This document shows positions 1 to 10,340 of a stretch of DNA of 64,000 nucleotides, piece by piece (within the stretch, counting starts at the first letter, position 1; the number at the start of each line of letters is the position of its first letter). Source of the stretch: Pengzhenrongella sicca. GTDB taxonomy: Bacteria > Actinomycetota > Actinomycetes > Actinomycetales > Cellulomonadaceae. The position numbers and the translations under genes were made by a program. The notes under the pieces are model-generated. The model had not been told where the DNA came from, ran no database searches, and saw only the letters and a list, made by a program, of their open reading frames with translations. The stretch covers positions 2,542,001-2,606,000 of the forward strand of contig NZ_CP071868.1 of the NCBI RefSeq assembly GCF_017569225.1, read 5' to 3'.

Positions 1-288
1 GTCGACATCGCCCGGTGGCTGCCCGCCCCCGCCGCCGTGCCCCTCCTCGAGCGACTGGCGCGCGACGCCGGGCTGCGGCCCGGCCACGCGCTCGGGCTGC
101 TGGACGCGCTCGCCGGCCATCGCGGCCGGCGTGCGGCCAGGACCACGCTGCGCCAGCTGCACGAGGACCTCGAGCCGGGACCCCACCCGCGCCCGGCCGA
201 GCCGACACGCGCCCGGACCGCCGCGGCGCGGCTCAGCCCAGCGTCACCTGGTTCGCGGCGTGCTCCGCGTCGGCCCGCGACCCCGTGA
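1..288 (+). CDS. C-terminal part of an unrecognised protein
   Basis: A frame open from the first base of the window ends at a TGA at 286-288, giving about 95 residues rich in Ala, Arg and Pro. The first 60 residues ([19 protein letters not shown] onward) look like ordinary helical protein sequence; the last 30 are a low-complexity Pro/Arg/Ala tail. I do not recognise the family. The frame converges with relA and overlaps its last 56 bases, so the true protein may be shorter or may not be expressed. It could also be a GC-driven open frame; the upstream sequence is needed to decide. Confidence 0.4.
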   Translation, partial: VDIARWLPAPAAVPLLERLARDAGLRPGHALGLLDALAGHRGRRAARTTLRQLHEDLEPGPHPRPAEPTRARTAAARLSPASPGSRRAPRRPATP

Positions 289-2578
289 GGCGGTAGACGT
301 CGAACACACCCTCGACCTTGCGCACCGCCGCGAGCACGGAGGCGAGGTGCCCGGGCTCGGCCATCTCGAACACGAACTTCGACAGGGCGACCCGTTCGCG
401 CGACGTCGACACGCTCGCGGACAGGATGTTGACGTGCGAGTCCGACAGCACCCGGGTCACGTCCGACAGCAGGCGGCTGCGGTCGAGGGCCTCCACCTGG
501 ATCTGGACCAGGAACATCGAGCTGCCGCCCTGGGTCCACTCGACGTCGACGATCCGCTCGGGCTGCGCGAGCAGGCCCTCGACGTTCACGCAGTCGGTGC
601 GGTGCACGCTTACGCCGGCGCCGCGCGTCACGAAGCCCATGATCTTGTCGCCCGGCACGGGCGTGCAGCAGCGCGCGAGCTTGACCCACACGTCGTCGAC
701 GCCCTTGACGACGACGCCGGGGTCGCCCGTGCGGACCCGACGCGAGTTGCGACCCGGCTGGGCCGTCTCGGCGAGATCCTCCTCGGCGCCCGGCTCGCCG
801 CCCATCGACTGCACGAGCCGCTGGACCACCGTCGCGGCGGACACCTGCCCCTCGCCGATCGCGGCGTACAGCCCCGACACGTCCGAGTGGCGCATCTCGT
901 TGGCGAGCGCGATGAGGGCCTCGTGCGACAGGAGCCGCTGGATCGGGAGGTTCTGCTTGCGCATCGCCTTGGCGATCGCCTCCTTGCCCTTCTCGATCGC
1001 CTCCTCGCGGCGCGACTTCGAGAACCACTGGCGGATCTTGTTGCGGGCCCGGGGGCTCTTGACGAACACGAGCCAGTCGCGGCTCGGGCTCGCGGACTCG
1101 GACTTCGAGGTGAGGACCTCGATGACGTCGCCGTTCTCGAGCGTCGAGTCGAGCGGCACGAGGCGCCCGTTCACGCGGGCCCCCATGGTGCGGTGGCCGA
1201 CCTCGGTGTGCACGGCGTAGGCGAAGTCGACCGGGGTCGAGCCGGCCGGCAGCGCCATGACGTCGCCCTTGGGCGTGAAGACGTAGCACTCGGCGCCGGC
1301 GATCTCGAACCGCAGCGAGTCCAGGAACTCCGACGGGTCCGCCGTCTCCTTCTGCCAGTCGACGAGCTGGCGGAGCCAGGCCATGTCGTTGCCCGCGGCG
1401 TCGGTGGTCGCGCCGTCCTTGGTCGACTCCTTGTACTTCCAGTGCGCCGCGACGCCGTACTCCGCGCGCCGGTGCATGTCGTGCGTGCGGATCTGGATCT
1501 CGACGGGCTTGCCGCCGGGGCCGATCACGGTCGTGTGCAGCGACTGGTAGAGGTTGAACTTCGGCATCGCGATGTAGTCCTTGAACCGGCCCGGGACCGG
1601 GTTCCACCGCGCGTGCAGCGCGCCGAGAGCGCCGTAGCAGTCCCGCACCGAGTCGACGAGGACGCGCACCCCGACGAGGTCGTAGATGTCGGCGAAGTCG
1701 CGCCCGCGCACGATCATCTTCTGGTAGATCGAGTAGTAGTGCTTGGGGCGCCCGGACACGACCGCCTTGATCTTCGCGGTGCGCAGGTCGGCGCCGACCT
1801 GCTCGCGCACGACCGCGAGGTACTCCTCGCGCGCCGGCGCCCGCTCGGACACCAGGTGCACGATCTCGTCGTAGACCTTCGGGTACAGGGTGACGAAGGA
1901 GAGGTCCTCGAGCTCCCACTTGATCGTGTTCATGCCGAGCCGGTGGGCCAGCGGAGCATAGATCTCGAGGGTCTCGCGGGCCTTGCGCTCGGCGGACTCA
2001 GCCGCGACGAACTTCCAGGTGCGCGCGTTGTGCAGGCGGTCGGCGAGCTTGATCACCAGGACGCGGATGTCGCGCGACATCGCCACGACCATCTTGCGCA
2101 CGGTCTCGGCCTGCGCCGCGTCCCCGTAGGTGACCTTGTCCAGCTTGGTGACGCCGTCGACGAGCATCGCGACCTCGGGGCCGAAGTCCCGGCGCAGCTC
2201 GTCGAGCGAGTAGTCCGTGTCCTCGACCGTGTCGTGCAGCAGCGCCGCCACGAGGGTCGGGGTCGTCATCCCGAGCTCGGCCAGGATGGTCGCGACCGCG
2301 ACCGGGTGCGTGATGTACGGGTCGCCGCTCTTGCGCAGCTGCCCGCGGTGGGCGCGCTCGGCGACGGCGTACGCCTGCTCGATCGCCGCCAGGTCGGACT
2401 TCGGGAAGTTCGCGCGGATCGCCTGGAGCAACGGCTCGAGCGTGGGGCTCCCGGCGGAGCCGCGGTTCCCGAACCGGACCAGGCGCGAGAGCACGCGGTT
2501 GCCCGCGGGCGTCGTCTCGGTGGAGACCTCGGCGGCGAGCGCCGCGTCGTCGCTGTCGGTGCGCGTGTCCTCGCTCAT
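233..2578 (-). CDS. relA: RelA/SpoT-family bifunctional (p)ppGpp synthetase/hydrolase
   Basis: This 781-residue protein makes and degrades the alarmone (p)ppGpp from GTP/GDP and ATP in the stringent response. The order is that of long RSH proteins. The hydrolase HD domain has HDTVEDTD near residue 115. The synthetase domain has [16 protein letters not shown] and YQSLHTTV at about 290-350. A TGS domain ([20 protein letters not shown]) lies near 430, and the C-terminal zinc-finger-like and ACT regions ([23 protein letters not shown]) follow. Length is typical for actinobacterial Rel. The ATG start gives MSEDTRTD. It lies downstream of apt with 127 bases between them, as in mycobacteria. Both catalytic domains look intact, so it is probably bifunctional. 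Confidence 0.96.
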   Translation of the reverse strand: MSEDTRTDSDDAALAAEVSTETTPAGNRVLSRLVRFGNRGSAGSPTLEPLLQAIRANFPKSDLAAIEQAYAVAERAHRGQLRKSGDPYITHPVAVATILAELGMTTPTLVAALLHDTVEDTDYSLDELRRDFGPEVAMLVDGVTKLDKVTYGDAAQAETVRKMVVAMSRDIRVLVIKLADRLHNARTWKFVAAESAERKARETLEIYAPLAHRLGMNTIKWELEDLSFVTLYPKVYDEIVHLVSERAPAREEYLAVVREQVGADLRTAKIKAVVSGRPKHYYSIYQKMIVRGRDFADIYDLVGVRVLVDSVRDCYGALGALHARWNPVPGRFKDYIAMPKFNLYQSLHTTVIGPGGKPVEIQIRTHDMHRRAEYGVAAHWKYKESTKDGATTDAAGNDMAWLRQLVDWQKETADPSEFLDSLRFEIAGAECYVFTPKGDVMALPAGSTPVDFAYAVHTEVGHRTMGARVNGRLVPLDSTLENGDVIEVLTSKSESASPSRDWLVFVKSPRARNKIRQWFSKSRREEAIEKGKEAIAKAMRKQNLPIQRLLSHEALIALANEMRHSDVSGLYAAIGEGQVSAATVVQRLVQSMGGEPGAEEDLAETAQPGRNSRRVRTGDPGVVVKGVDDVWVKLARCCTPVPGDKIMGFVTRGAGVSVHRTDCVNVEGLLAQPERIVDVEWTQGGSSMFLVQIQVEALDRSRLLSDVTRVLSDSHVNILSASVSTSRERVALSKFVFEMAEPGHLASVLAAVRKVEGVFDVYRLTGSRADAEHAANQVTLG

Positions 2579-2705
2579 CTGCCCTCCCCCGTCCCAAGCG
2601 CCGTCAACCTGCGGGCCGTCGCACGACCCCAGGTGGAACAGTTCAGTCTAGGGCCGCATTCCAACCGCGCTCGCGCCGGGGCAGCATCGGCGCAGGTGAC
2701 GCCGC

Positions 2706-3239
2706 TCAGTCGACCGAGAGGATCACGTCGAGCGAGCGCGTGCCGAGCATCGACCGGCCCGGCAGGAAGGTCAGCTCGAGCAGGAAGGCGAGGCCGACGA
2801 CGACGCCGCCCGCGCGCTCGATCAGCGACGACGTCGCCGCCGCTGTGCCGCCCGTGGCGAGCACGTCGTCGACGACGAGCACCCGTGCGCCCGGTTCGAT
2901 CGTCGCCGGGTGCACCTCGACGGTGGCCGAACCGTACTCGAGGTCGTACGAGGCGCCCATGATCGGCCCCGGGAGCTTGCCGGCCTTGCGCACGGGCACG
3001 AATCCGATGCCGAGCGCGGACGCGACAGGCGCGCCCATGATGAACCCGCGCGCCTCCATGCCCGCCACCAGGTCGACGCCGCCCGCGCGGCGCGCGACGT
3101 CGGCGAAGTGCTCGACGACGGCGCCGAACGTCGGGCCGTCGGCGAGCAGCGGCGTGATGTCCTTGAACATCACCCCGGCCGCAGGGTAGTCGGGCACGTC
3201 GCGGATCAGCTCGGCGCAGCGCCGGGCGAGATCGGTCAC
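2706..3239 (-). CDS. apt: Adenine phosphoribosyltransferase
   Basis: A 177-residue type I PRTase that converts adenine and PRPP to AMP in purine salvage in the cytosol. The PRPP-binding loop is VLVVDDVLATGGTAAA at about 118-133, and the N-terminal FKDITPLLADGPTF is typical of bacterial APRT. I chose the GTG at 3239 (VTDLARRCAELIRDVPD): it lies only 4 bases after the secF stop, and the frame further upstream runs through secF as meaningless sequence. The secD-secF-apt-relA order matches M. tuberculosis and points to one transcription unit. Confidence 0.94.
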   Translation of the reverse strand: MTDLARRCAELIRDVPDYPAAGVMFKDITPLLADGPTFGAVVEHFADVARRAGGVDLVAGMEARGFIMGAPVASALGIGFVPVRKAGKLPGPIMGASYDLEYGSATVEVHPATIEPGARVLVVDDVLATGGTAAATSSLIERAGGVVVGLAFLLELTFLPGRSMLGTRSLDVILSVD

Positions 3240-3243
3240 GGCG

Positions 3244-4362
3244 CTACTTCCGGCCGGTCTTGCGTCGCTTGGGCTGTGCGGCCGTCCCGAGGTGCTGGCC
3301 GGGCAGAAGATGCCCGCCGAAGCCCACGGTCGCGGCGGCCAGGGTCGCGCCGTCACCGCCCGCGGCAGCCGTCTCGGCGGCCCGCGCGCGCAGCTCGAGG
3401 ACGCGCGCCGTGTGGGCGGCAATCTTCGGCTCGCGTTCGCGGAGCGAGACCTCGAGCGGGGTCGCGATGAAGATCGACGAGAACGTCCCGATGAGCATGC
3501 CCACGAACAAGGCGAGCGAGATGTCCCGGAGCGTGCCCGGACCGAGGATGAACACCCCGACGAACAGGATCGCGGAGACCGGCAGCAGCGCGACGACCGA
3601 GGTGTTGATCGATCGGACCAGCGTCTGGTTGACGGCAAGGTTCGCGAGCTCGGCGTACGTCGACCGGCTCTGGTCGAGCACCCCCGCGGTGTTCTCGCGC
3701 ACCTTGTCGAACACGACGACCGTGTCGTAGATCGAGTACCCGAGGATCGTCAGGAAGCCGATCGTCGTCGCCGGCGTGACCTCCCACCCGATCAGGGCGT
3801 AGAACCCGACGGTGATGACGAGGTCGTGCCCGAGCGCGACGAGCGCCGCCACAGCCATCCGCCAGGCCCGGAAGTACCCGGTCATGACGAACGTGACCAG
3901 CACGAGGAACACGACCAGCCCGGTGATGGCCTTGGTCGAGACGTCCTTGCCCCACGAGGGGCCGACGAACGAGCTCGTGACGTCCTCGACCGGGACGTCG
4001 TACGCGGTCGCGAGGGCCGCGCGGACCTCCGTGACCTCGTCGGCCGTGAGGGTCGCGGTCTGCACGCGCACGCCGGAGGTGCCGACGGTCGAGACGCGCG
4101 CGGCCTCCTCGGACGAGATCGACGCGACGGCGTCGATGGCGGGCTGCTGGGACGACTCGGACGAGCCGGTGATCGTGAACTGCGAGCCGCCCCGGAACTC
4201 GATGCCCGGGTTGAGGCCGCGGCCCGGCAGGAGCAGCAGGACGAGGGAGAGGAAGACGAGCGTGCCGCCGATGACGAACCACAGGCGCCGACGGCCGACG
4301 ATGTCATAGGACGTGCGGCCCGTGTGCAGGGCGTTGCCCCACTGGGCGAATCCGACGGCCAT
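3244..4362 (-). CDS. secF: Protein translocase subunit SecF
   Basis: A 372-residue integral membrane protein that works with SecD and YajC to drive proton-motive-force-dependent protein export through SecYEG. A first transmembrane helix (residues about 25-45) is followed by a periplasmic P1-like domain with GIEFRGGSQF, then five C-terminal helices carrying the family signature GYSIYDTVVVFDKVREN. The ATG overlaps the secD stop as TGATG, so translation is coupled. The C-terminal tail is basic (PKRRKTGRK), as is common in actinobacterial SecF. No anomaly seen. Confidence 0.96.
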   Translation of the reverse strand: MAVGFAQWGNALHTGRTSYDIVGRRRLWFVIGGTLVFLSLVLLLLPGRGLNPGIEFRGGSQFTITGSSESSQQPAIDAVASISSEEAARVSTVGTSGVRVQTATLTADEVTEVRAALATAYDVPVEDVTSSFVGPSWGKDVSTKAITGLVVFLVLVTFVMTGYFRAWRMAVAALVALGHDLVITVGFYALIGWEVTPATTIGFLTILGYSIYDTVVVFDKVRENTAGVLDQSRSTYAELANLAVNQTLVRSINTSVVALLPVSAILFVGVFILGPGTLRDISLALFVGMLIGTFSSIFIATPLEVSLREREPKIAAHTARVLELRARAAETAAAGGDGATLAAATVGFGGHLLPGQHLGTAAQPKRRKTGRK

Positions 4363-6251
4363 CAGGAGTCGTTCCTCTCGGTGTGCGCAGCGCCCGCGGC
4401 GGGGCCGTCAGCGTCGTCCGGCTGCGCGTCGCCCGGGTCCCCCGGGTGCGTGTGGGCCTCGTCCGAGTCGACGGAGCCGCCGTCTGCCTCGACCGCGCGG
4501 TCGGCGGCACGCTGGGCGGCCCGCCGCTCCGCGATCGTCTGGCGGGGGGCATCGGCGCCGAAGCCGGTCGCCGCACGCGCGCCGACCGGGACGGCCGCAG
4601 CGACGACGGCGTCGTCCTGCACCCCGGCGGGCGCGGGGGCGTCCGACCCGGACGCGACGGGAGAACCCGCGTCGGCGCGCGCGACGACCCGGCCGCGACC
4701 GGCGTACCGGACGCCGGGCGCGCCGAGCTGGCGCGGGTCGAGCCCGGAGAACCGGTGGCCCTCCGCGAAGAACTTCGTCCGGGCCAGGAGCGTCAGGACC
4801 GGGTGCGTGAACAAGAAGACGACGATGAGGTCGATGATCGTGGTGAGGCCGAGCGTGAACGCGAACCCGCGCACCCCGCCCACCGCGAGGAAGTACAGGA
4901 CGACGGCGGCGAGGAAGTTCACCGCGTCGGAGGCGAGGATCGTGCGCCGGGCCCGTTCCCAGCCCTTGTCGACCGCGCCGCGGAGCGTGCGCCCGTCGCG
5001 GAGCTCGTCCCGGACCCGCTCGAAATAGACGATGAACGAGTCGGCGGTGATGCCGATCGCGACGATCAGCGCCGCGACCCCGGGCAGGCTCAGGCGGTAG
5101 CCCTGCGTCCACGAGAGCACGGTGATCACGCCGTAGGTGAGCAGCGCCGCCAGGACGAGCGAGAACACCGTCACGAAGCCGAGCGCGCGGTACTGGAACA
5201 ACGAGTACACGACCACGAGCAGCAGCCCGATCAGCCCCGCGAGCAGCCCCTTCTCGAGCTGCTCGGACCCGAGCGTCGCGGAGATCTGTTCCTCGCTCTG
5301 CACCTGGAACGTGAACGGCAGCGCGCCGAAGTTCAGCTGGTTGGCGAGCGACGCCGCGGTCTCGCGGGTGAAGGTGCCGGAGATCTCGGCCTTGCCGTCG
5401 GTGATGATCACGCCCGTGTCGAGCGACGGCGCCGAGATCACGAGGCCGTCGAGCACCATGGCGAACTGGTTCTGCGGCGAGGTGAGCCCCTGCAGGCGCG
5501 TGGTCACGTCGCGGAAGATCGGCCGACCGGCCGAGGTGAACTCGATGTTGACGACCCACTCGTTGGTGGTCGCCCCGGTCGAGGTGGTGCGCAGGCCGGA
5601 GGACGCGCTGGCGATCTCGTCGCCCTGGATCTCGACCGGTCCGAGGATGTACTTCGCGGTCCCGTCGGCGTCGCAGGTGACGAGCGCCGCGTCGTCCTCG
5701 CCGCTGTCGCCGCCCGCGAGGTTCGCGTTGTCGGTGCAGTCGAGCGCGTTCGCCTCGGCGAGCACCGCATCGGTGATGTAGTAGTCCGCGTCGCTCGGCG
5801 AGTCCGGCGCCGCCTTCGGGGTGATCGGCGTGGCCGCCTCGGTGTTGACCGCGGGGTCCAGGATCGTCAGGACCGGCCTGAACCGCATCTGCGCCGACGT
5901 CCGCACGAGGTCGAGGGTCGCCTGATCGGGCGTGCCGGGCAGCGCGACGACGATGTTGCTGCCGCCCTCGCTGGTGATCTCGGCCTCGGAGACCCCGGAG
6001 GAGTCGACCCGCTGGCGGATGATGTTGATCGCCTCGTCGATCGTGTCGCTCGTGATCTCCTGGTCACCCGTGGGGACCGGCGTCATGACGAGCTGCGTGC
6101 CACCCTCGAGGTCGAGCGCGAGCTTGGGGCTGAGGGAGGCGTCAGACCACTGGACCCCTGCGAGCAGGGAGCCGAACAGGGCGACGACGAGTACGCCGAG
6201 AGTCACCAGCGTCCGGGTGGGCCTGGAACGACGTGCTGGTGTGGCAGCCAA
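4362..6251 (-). CDS. secD: Protein translocase subunit SecD
   Basis: About 629 residues with six membrane segments and a large extracytoplasmic domain; partner of SecF in the late steps of Sec export. Seen are the first helix (LVTLGVLVVALFGSLLAG), the D1 motif LALDLEGGTQLVMTPV, and the C-terminal RND-like bundle with GITADSFIVYFERVRDEL. I chose the TTG at 6251 (LAATPARRSRPTRT) because the longer frame to 6317 adds only Arg/Pro-rich sequence; AGGA and GAGA tracts lie upstream. The 100-residue C-terminal extension is rich in Ala, Asp and Pro and looks disordered. It is transcribed after yajC and overlaps secF. Confidence 0.94.
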   Translation of the reverse strand: MAATPARRSRPTRTLVTLGVLVVALFGSLLAGVQWSDASLSPKLALDLEGGTQLVMTPVPTGDQEITSDTIDEAINIIRQRVDSSGVSEAEITSEGGSNIVVALPGTPDQATLDLVRTSAQMRFRPVLTILDPAVNTEAATPITPKAAPDSPSDADYYITDAVLAEANALDCTDNANLAGGDSGEDDAALVTCDADGTAKYILGPVEIQGDEIASASSGLRTTSTGATTNEWVVNIEFTSAGRPIFRDVTTRLQGLTSPQNQFAMVLDGLVISAPSLDTGVIITDGKAEISGTFTRETAASLANQLNFGALPFTFQVQSEEQISATLGSEQLEKGLLAGLIGLLLVVVYSLFQYRALGFVTVFSLVLAALLTYGVITVLSWTQGYRLSLPGVAALIVAIGITADSFIVYFERVRDELRDGRTLRGAVDKGWERARRTILASDAVNFLAAVVLYFLAVGGVRGFAFTLGLTTIIDLIVVFLFTHPVLTLLARTKFFAEGHRFSGLDPRQLGAPGVRYAGRGRVVARADAGSPVASGSDAPAPAGVQDDAVVAAAVPVGARAATGFGADAPRQTIAERRAAQRAADRAVEADGGSVDSDEAHTHPGDPGDAQPDDADGPAAGAAHTERNDS

Positions 6252-6349
6252 CGGAGTTTCTCTTTTCCTGCGCGCACCCCGCCGCCGGCGCGGGGGGTGG
6301 GGTCGTGTGGGTCGCACCCTCGGCCGTCGGGTCGACGGCCGAGGTCACC

Positions 6350-6880
6350 TCACTTCTTGTCGGTGTCGTCGTCCGTGCTCGTGGGGGGCAGGGAGGACAG
6401 GTCGTCCGGAACCTCGATGACATCGTCGTCGGCGACGGTGGCGTCGGCCTCGATGGCGTCGGCCTCGATGACATCCTCGTCGGCCTCGGCCGCGTCGAGC
6501 TCCTCGGCGTCGATGTCCTCGGCGTCGAACTCGTCGACCTCGTCCTCGTCCGCCTCGTACTCGTCCGTCTCGTACTCGTCGTCGTCGAGCTCGTCGTCAC
6601 CCTCGACGTCGTCGTCGGCCTCGTCCTCGACGGGCGGCTCGACAAGCTTCGAGATCGCCGCGCGGATCCAGCGGCTCTCGTTGCCGGGCGTCGACTCCAG
6701 CGTGATCGTGTCGCCGTCGATGGCGACGATCGTGCCGTACAGGCCCGAGCCGGTCATGACCTCGTTGCCGATGTCGAGATTGGCGCGGAAGTCACCCGCC
6801 GCCCGCTGCTGCTTGCGCGTCCGGTTCGTCATGAGCCACATCGCTCCAAAAGCAAGCGCGATGATGATGATCATTTCCAT
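6350..6880 (-). CDS. yajC: Preprotein translocase subunit YajC with an unusually acidic tail
   Basis: YajC is the small single-helix component of the SecDF-YajC complex. The N-terminus (MEMIIIIALAFGAMWLM) is the membrane anchor, followed by the conserved RKQQRAAGDFRANLDIGNEVMT-type region and a small beta domain (GLYGTIVAIDGDTITLE). Usual YajC proteins have about 85-120 residues; this one has 176 because from about residue 83 it carries a tail made largely of Asp and Glu with scattered Ala, Val and Tyr. The tail is cytoplasmic by topology and probably disordered. The gene stands 98 bases upstream of secD in the same direction. Confidence 0.93.
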   Translation of the reverse strand: MEMIIIIALAFGAMWLMTNRTRKQQRAAGDFRANLDIGNEVMTGSGLYGTIVAIDGDTITLESTPGNESRWIRAAISKLVEPPVEDEADDDVEGDDELDDDEYETDEYEADEDEVDEFDAEDIDAEELDAAEADEDVIEADAIEADATVADDDVIEVPDDLSSLPPTSTDDDTDKK

Positions 6881-6994
6881 GGGGGGATGCGTCTCTCGGG
6901 TCAGTGGTGATGTCCGCCGCAGTCTAGGCGCCAGGGCTCACGTTTCCCAACGTGCCCCGGCTGGGAGAGGTTCCACCTGCGGATTCGCTCCAGA

Positions 6995-8062
6995 TCAGCC
7001 GAACAGCGTCGGCCCGGTGACCGGCGGAGTCAGCCCCAGGTGCTCCCACGCGGCGGGCATCGCGACGCGGCCCCTCGGGGTGCGCCCGACCAGGCCCTCG
7101 CGGACGAGGAACGGCTCGGCGACGGTCTCGACGGTCTCCGGCTCCTCGCCGACCGCGACGGCGAGAGTGGTCAGCCCGACCGGTCCCCCGGCGAACCGGA
7201 CGCACAGCGCGGTGAGCACGGACCGGTCGAGCCGGTCGAGCCCCAGCGCGTCGACCTCGTACACCGTCAGCGCCGCATTCGCCGCGACGAGGTCGAGCCG
7301 GCCGTCGCCGCGCACCTGCGCCCAGTCCCGCACGCGCCGCAGCAGCCGGTTCGCGATGCGCGGGGTGCCGCGCGAGCGGGACGCGATCTCGTAGCCGGCG
7401 TCCGGGAACAGCTCGACGTGCAGCAAGCCGGCCGAGCGCACGAGCACCCTCTCGAGCTCGGCGACCGAGTAGAAGTCGAGGTGGCCGGTGAAGCCGAACC
7501 GGTCGCGCAGCGGCGCGGGCAGCAGCCCCGCGCGCGTCGTCGCGCCGACCACGGTGAAGGGCGGCAGCGCCAGCGGGATCGCGCTCGCGCCCGCGCCCTT
7601 GCCGACGACGACGTCGACGCGGAAGTCCTCCATCGCGACGTACAGCAGCTCGGCCGCGGGCCGCGCGAGCCGGTGGATCTCGTCGAGGAACAGGACCTCG
7701 CCCTCCTCGAGCGAGGACAGCACGGCCGCGAGGTCTCCGGCGTGCTGGATCGCGGGGCCGGAGGTCACCCGCATCGGCGTGCCGAGCTCCGCCGCGATGA
7801 TCATCGCGAGCGTCGTCTTGCCGAGCCCGGGCGGCCCCGACAGGAGGACGTGGTCCGGGGCCTTGCCCCGTCCGAGCGCCGCCTGCAGCACGAGCGACAG
7901 CTGGTCGCGCACGACAACCTGGCCCACGAACTCGTCGAAGCGGCGCGGCCGGAGGGCGGCCTCGGCGGCCCGCTCGACGTCGTCGGACCCGGGCCGCACG
8001 AGGCGCTCGGTGGTGACGTCGCCGCTCGGCCCGAGGCCTTCGGCCATGTCGTCGTCCATCAT
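6995..8062 (-). CDS. ruvB: Holliday junction branch migration ATPase RuvB
   Basis: 355 residues. RuvB is the hexameric AAA+ motor that drives branch migration of Holliday junctions loaded by RuvA. Walker A is [11 protein letters not shown], Walker B is LFLDEIHRL, sensor 1 is [10 protein letters not shown], and the arginine-finger region is [14 protein letters not shown]. The C-terminal winged-helix domain ends [13 protein letters not shown]. The first of two adjacent ATGs at 8062 overlaps the ruvA stop (TGATG), supporting coupling; a slightly later ATG ([10 protein letters not shown]) is also possible. The frame upstream of 8062 is a shadow of ruvA. Confidence 0.96.
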   Translation of the reverse strand: MMDDDMAEGLGPSGDVTTERLVRPGSDDVERAAEAALRPRRFDEFVGQVVVRDQLSLVLQAALGRGKAPDHVLLSGPPGLGKTTLAMIIAAELGTPMRVTSGPAIQHAGDLAAVLSSLEEGEVLFLDEIHRLARPAAELLYVAMEDFRVDVVVGKGAGASAIPLALPPFTVVGATTRAGLLPAPLRDRFGFTGHLDFYSVAELERVLVRSAGLLHVELFPDAGYEIASRSRGTPRIANRLLRRVRDWAQVRGDGRLDLVAANAALTVYEVDALGLDRLDRSVLTALCVRFAGGPVGLTTLAVAVGEEPETVETVAEPFLVREGLVGRTPRGRVAMPAAWEHLGLTPPVTGPTLFG

Positions 8063-8691
8063 CACCGCCGCCCCGTCCCGAGCGAACGCAGCGCGGCGCG
8101 CAGGACGGTCGAGACCTCGAGGTCGGAGACCGGGTCGGCGAGGTCCGGGCGGTCGGCGAGCACGCCGGCGACCGCGTCGTCCGCCGCCTTCGCGTTCCAC
8201 CCGAGCCCGACGAGCGCGTCGACGACCTCGCCCGCGCGGTCGGTGCTGACCGGCCGGTGCGCCGTGACGCCGTCGGCCGCGAGCGTGGCCGGCGCGCCGA
8301 GGCGACCGGCCAGCTCGAGAACGATGCGCTGCGCGCCCTTGTGACCGATCCCGGGCACGCGCTTGAGCGCGACCAGGTCCTCCTCGGCGACGGCGCGCCG
8401 CAGCCCGTCCGGCGAGTGCACCGCGAGCATCGCGAGCGCGAGCCGGGGCCCCACTCCGGAGACCGTCTGGACCGTCTCGAACACCGCGCGCTCGTCCGGG
8501 TCGGCGAAGCCGAAGAGCGTCAGGGAGTCCTCGCGCACCAGGAGCGACGTCGCGAGCAGCGCGGTCTCCCCCACCCGGAGGCCGGCGAGCGTGGCCGGCG
8601 TGGCTTGCACGAGCATGCCGATCCCGCCGACCTCGATGATCGCGGCGTCGAGCCTGATCGCCTGCACCGTCCCACGCACCGAGGCGATCAC
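8062..8691 (-). CDS. ruvA: Holliday junction DNA-binding protein RuvA
   Basis: 209 residues. RuvA forms the tetramer that grips the four-way junction and recruits RuvB. The N-terminal OB fold starts [14 protein letters not shown]; the helix-hairpin-helix motifs are [13 protein letters not shown] and [16 protein letters not shown]; the C-terminal RuvB-binding domain contains [18 protein letters not shown]. The GTG at 8691 is preceded by GGGAGGG, a strong ribosome binding site. The next gene upstream, ruvC, ends 170 bases away, leaving room for a separate promoter, although all three ruv genes read in one direction. Confidence 0.95.
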   Translation of the reverse strand: MIASVRGTVQAIRLDAAIIEVGGIGMLVQATPATLAGLRVGETALLATSLLVREDSLTLFGFADPDERAVFETVQTVSGVGPRLALAMLAVHSPDGLRRAVAEEDLVALKRVPGIGHKGAQRIVLELAGRLGAPATLAADGVTAHRPVSTDRAGEVVDALVGLGWNAKAADDAVAGVLADRPDLADPVSDLEVSTVLRAALRSLGTGRR

Positions 8692-8861
8692 GTCGTTGCC
8701 CTCCCAAGCGTCTGAACGAACACATGTACGAACGGCACCCACGATAACAACCCGCGCCACCCGCCGCCGCCACGCCACGCCACGCGCGCGGACGACGGGT
8801 GCGGACAGCGGGTGCGGACTGTCGGCTCGCCGCGCAGGCGCCGCGCCCGGTCGCAGGTGAG

Positions 8862-9434
8862 TCAGCCGCGGGTGGGCCGGCGCGCGGCGTGCTCGGCGGC
8901 CGCCCAGGCGCGCTGCGCGACCGTCATCGCCTGCAGCTCCCGCTGCGGCGCGGCGAGCGCGCCGGCGGGGCGCCAGAGGTGGCAGATCGCCAGCGCGAGC
9001 GCGTCCGCCGCGTCGGCCGGCCGCGGCACCTCCGCGAGCCCGAGGATGCGCGCGACCATGGTCTGGACCTGCGCCTTGTCGGCCCGGCCGGAGCCCGTGA
9101 CCGCGGCCTTGACCTCGCTCGGGGTGTGCAGCGCGACCGGGATCCGCCGACGCGCGGCCGCGAGCATCGCGAGGCCGGCCACCTGGGCGGTGCCCATGAC
9201 GGTGCTGAGGTTGTGCTGGGCGAAGACGCGCTCGACCGCGACGACGTCGGGCATCTGCTCGTCGAGCCACTCGTCGATCCGCTCGGCGATCGCGAGCAGC
9301 CGCCGGTCGACGTCGTCGTCGATCGAGGACCGCGCGACGCCGACGGCGACGAGCTGCACGCGCCGGCCGGGCAGCGAGTCGACGACGCCGAGCCCGCACC
9401 GGGTCAGGCCGGGATCAACTCCAAGGACGCGCAC
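8862..9434 (-). CDS. ruvC: Crossover junction endodeoxyribonuclease RuvC
   Basis: 190 residues. RuvC is the dimeric nuclease that resolves Holliday junctions symmetrically. The RNase H-like fold is clear from [18 protein letters not shown] (first catalytic Asp), the second acidic residue in [12 protein letters not shown], and the C-terminal [13 protein letters not shown] with the last catalytic Asp residues. The GTG at 9434 places DPGLTRCG at the usual position near residue 7; the frame upstream to 9497 lacks similarity. It follows yebC, as in many actinobacteria. Confidence 0.95.
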   Translation of the reverse strand: MRVLGVDPGLTRCGLGVVDSLPGRRVQLVAVGVARSSIDDDVDRRLLAIAERIDEWLDEQMPDVVAVERVFAQHNLSTVMGTAQVAGLAMLAAARRRIPVALHTPSEVKAAVTGSGRADKAQVQTMVARILGLAEVPRPADAADALALAICHLWRPAGALAAPQRELQAMTVAQRAWAAAEHAARRPTRG

Positions 9435-9527
9435 CGCGCCATCGTCGCAGGCCCGCGGGCCCGCGCCCCGCAGCGCGCGCCGGACCAGGTCCGGCAACCC
9501 GGCGCCCGACCGGGCGCCGGGGTGCGG

Positions 9528-10289
9528 CTACTCGTCCTCGGCCTCGAGCTCCGCCATGACCTCGTCGGACGCGTGGAAGTTCGCGTAGACGTTCTGCACG
9601 TCGTCGCTGTCCTCGAGCATGTCCATGAGCCGCAGGATGCGCCGCGCGCCGAACGCGTCGACCTCGACCTCCATCGCGGGCACGAACTGGCTGTCGGCCG
9701 AGTCGTAGTCGATGTGCGCGGCCTGGAGCGCGGTGCGCACGGGCACGAGGTCGGTCGGCGCCGACACGACCTCGAACTGGTCACCGAGGTCGTTGACCTC
9801 CTCGGCGCCCGCGTCGAGCACGGCGTCGAGCACCGAGTCCTCGGTGACGTTCGCCTCCTTCGGCACCAGGACGATGCCCTTGCGGGCGAACAGGTACGCG
9901 ACCGAGCCCGGGTCGGCAAGCGAGCCGCCGTTGCGGGAGAACGCGACCCGAACGTCCGACGCCGCCCGGTTGCGGTTGTCCGTCAGGCACTCGACCAGCA
10001 CCGCGATCCCGCCGGGGCCGTAGCCCTCGTACAGGATCGGCTGGTAGTCCGCGCCGGTCTCGGCGCCCGAGCCGCGCTTGAGGGCGCGGTCGATGTTCTC
10101 GTTCGGGACCGACTGCTTCTTGGCCTTCTGCACCGCGTCGACCAGGGTCGGATTGCCGGCCAGATCGGGGCCGCCCGAACGCACGGCGACCTCGATGTTC
10201 TTGACCAGCTTCGCAAAGAGCTTGCTCCGCTTGCCGTCGACGACGGCCTTCTGGTGCTTGGTGGTGGCCCACTTGGAGTGACCCGACAT
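9528..10289 (-). CDS. yebC: YebC/PmpR-family probable transcriptional or translational regulator
   Basis: 253 residues with the invariant N-terminus [20 protein letters not shown] and the [11 protein letters not shown] and [13 protein letters not shown] segments of the TACO1/YebC family. Family members bind DNA as regulators, and some assist translation of proline-rich stretches; which role applies here cannot be read from sequence. Linkage yebC-ruvC-ruvA-ruvB is widely conserved. The acidic end (MAELEAEDE) is usual. The start is unambiguous from the conserved MSGHSKW. Confidence 0.94.
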   Translation of the reverse strand: MSGHSKWATTKHQKAVVDGKRSKLFAKLVKNIEVAVRSGGPDLAGNPTLVDAVQKAKKQSVPNENIDRALKRGSGAETGADYQPILYEGYGPGGIAVLVECLTDNRNRAASDVRVAFSRNGGSLADPGSVAYLFARKGIVLVPKEANVTEDSVLDAVLDAGAEEVNDLGDQFEVVSAPTDLVPVRTALQAAHIDYDSADSQFVPAMEVEVDAFGARRILRLMDMLEDSDDVQNVYANFHASDEVMAELEAEDE

Positions 10290-10340
10290 CGCTTCGCTAC
10301 CCTTCGTCGCCGCCCGGACCCGCTCTGGTCCGCCCGACCC

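Noticed and set aside
131-2962. 943-codon plus-strand frame opposite relA
   Set aside because: Antisense shadow of relA with biased composition and no family features.
6233-6910. Plus-strand frame rich in Val, Leu and Gly opposite yajC
   Set aside because: It is the reverse reading of the GAC/GAG-rich acidic tail of YajC.
4383-7394. Very long open frame on the plus strand (about 1000 codons) opposite secD and yajC
   Set aside because: It mirrors the minus-strand genes, is dominated by Arg, Asp, Val and Gly, and has no domain; GC-rich third positions keep such shadows open.
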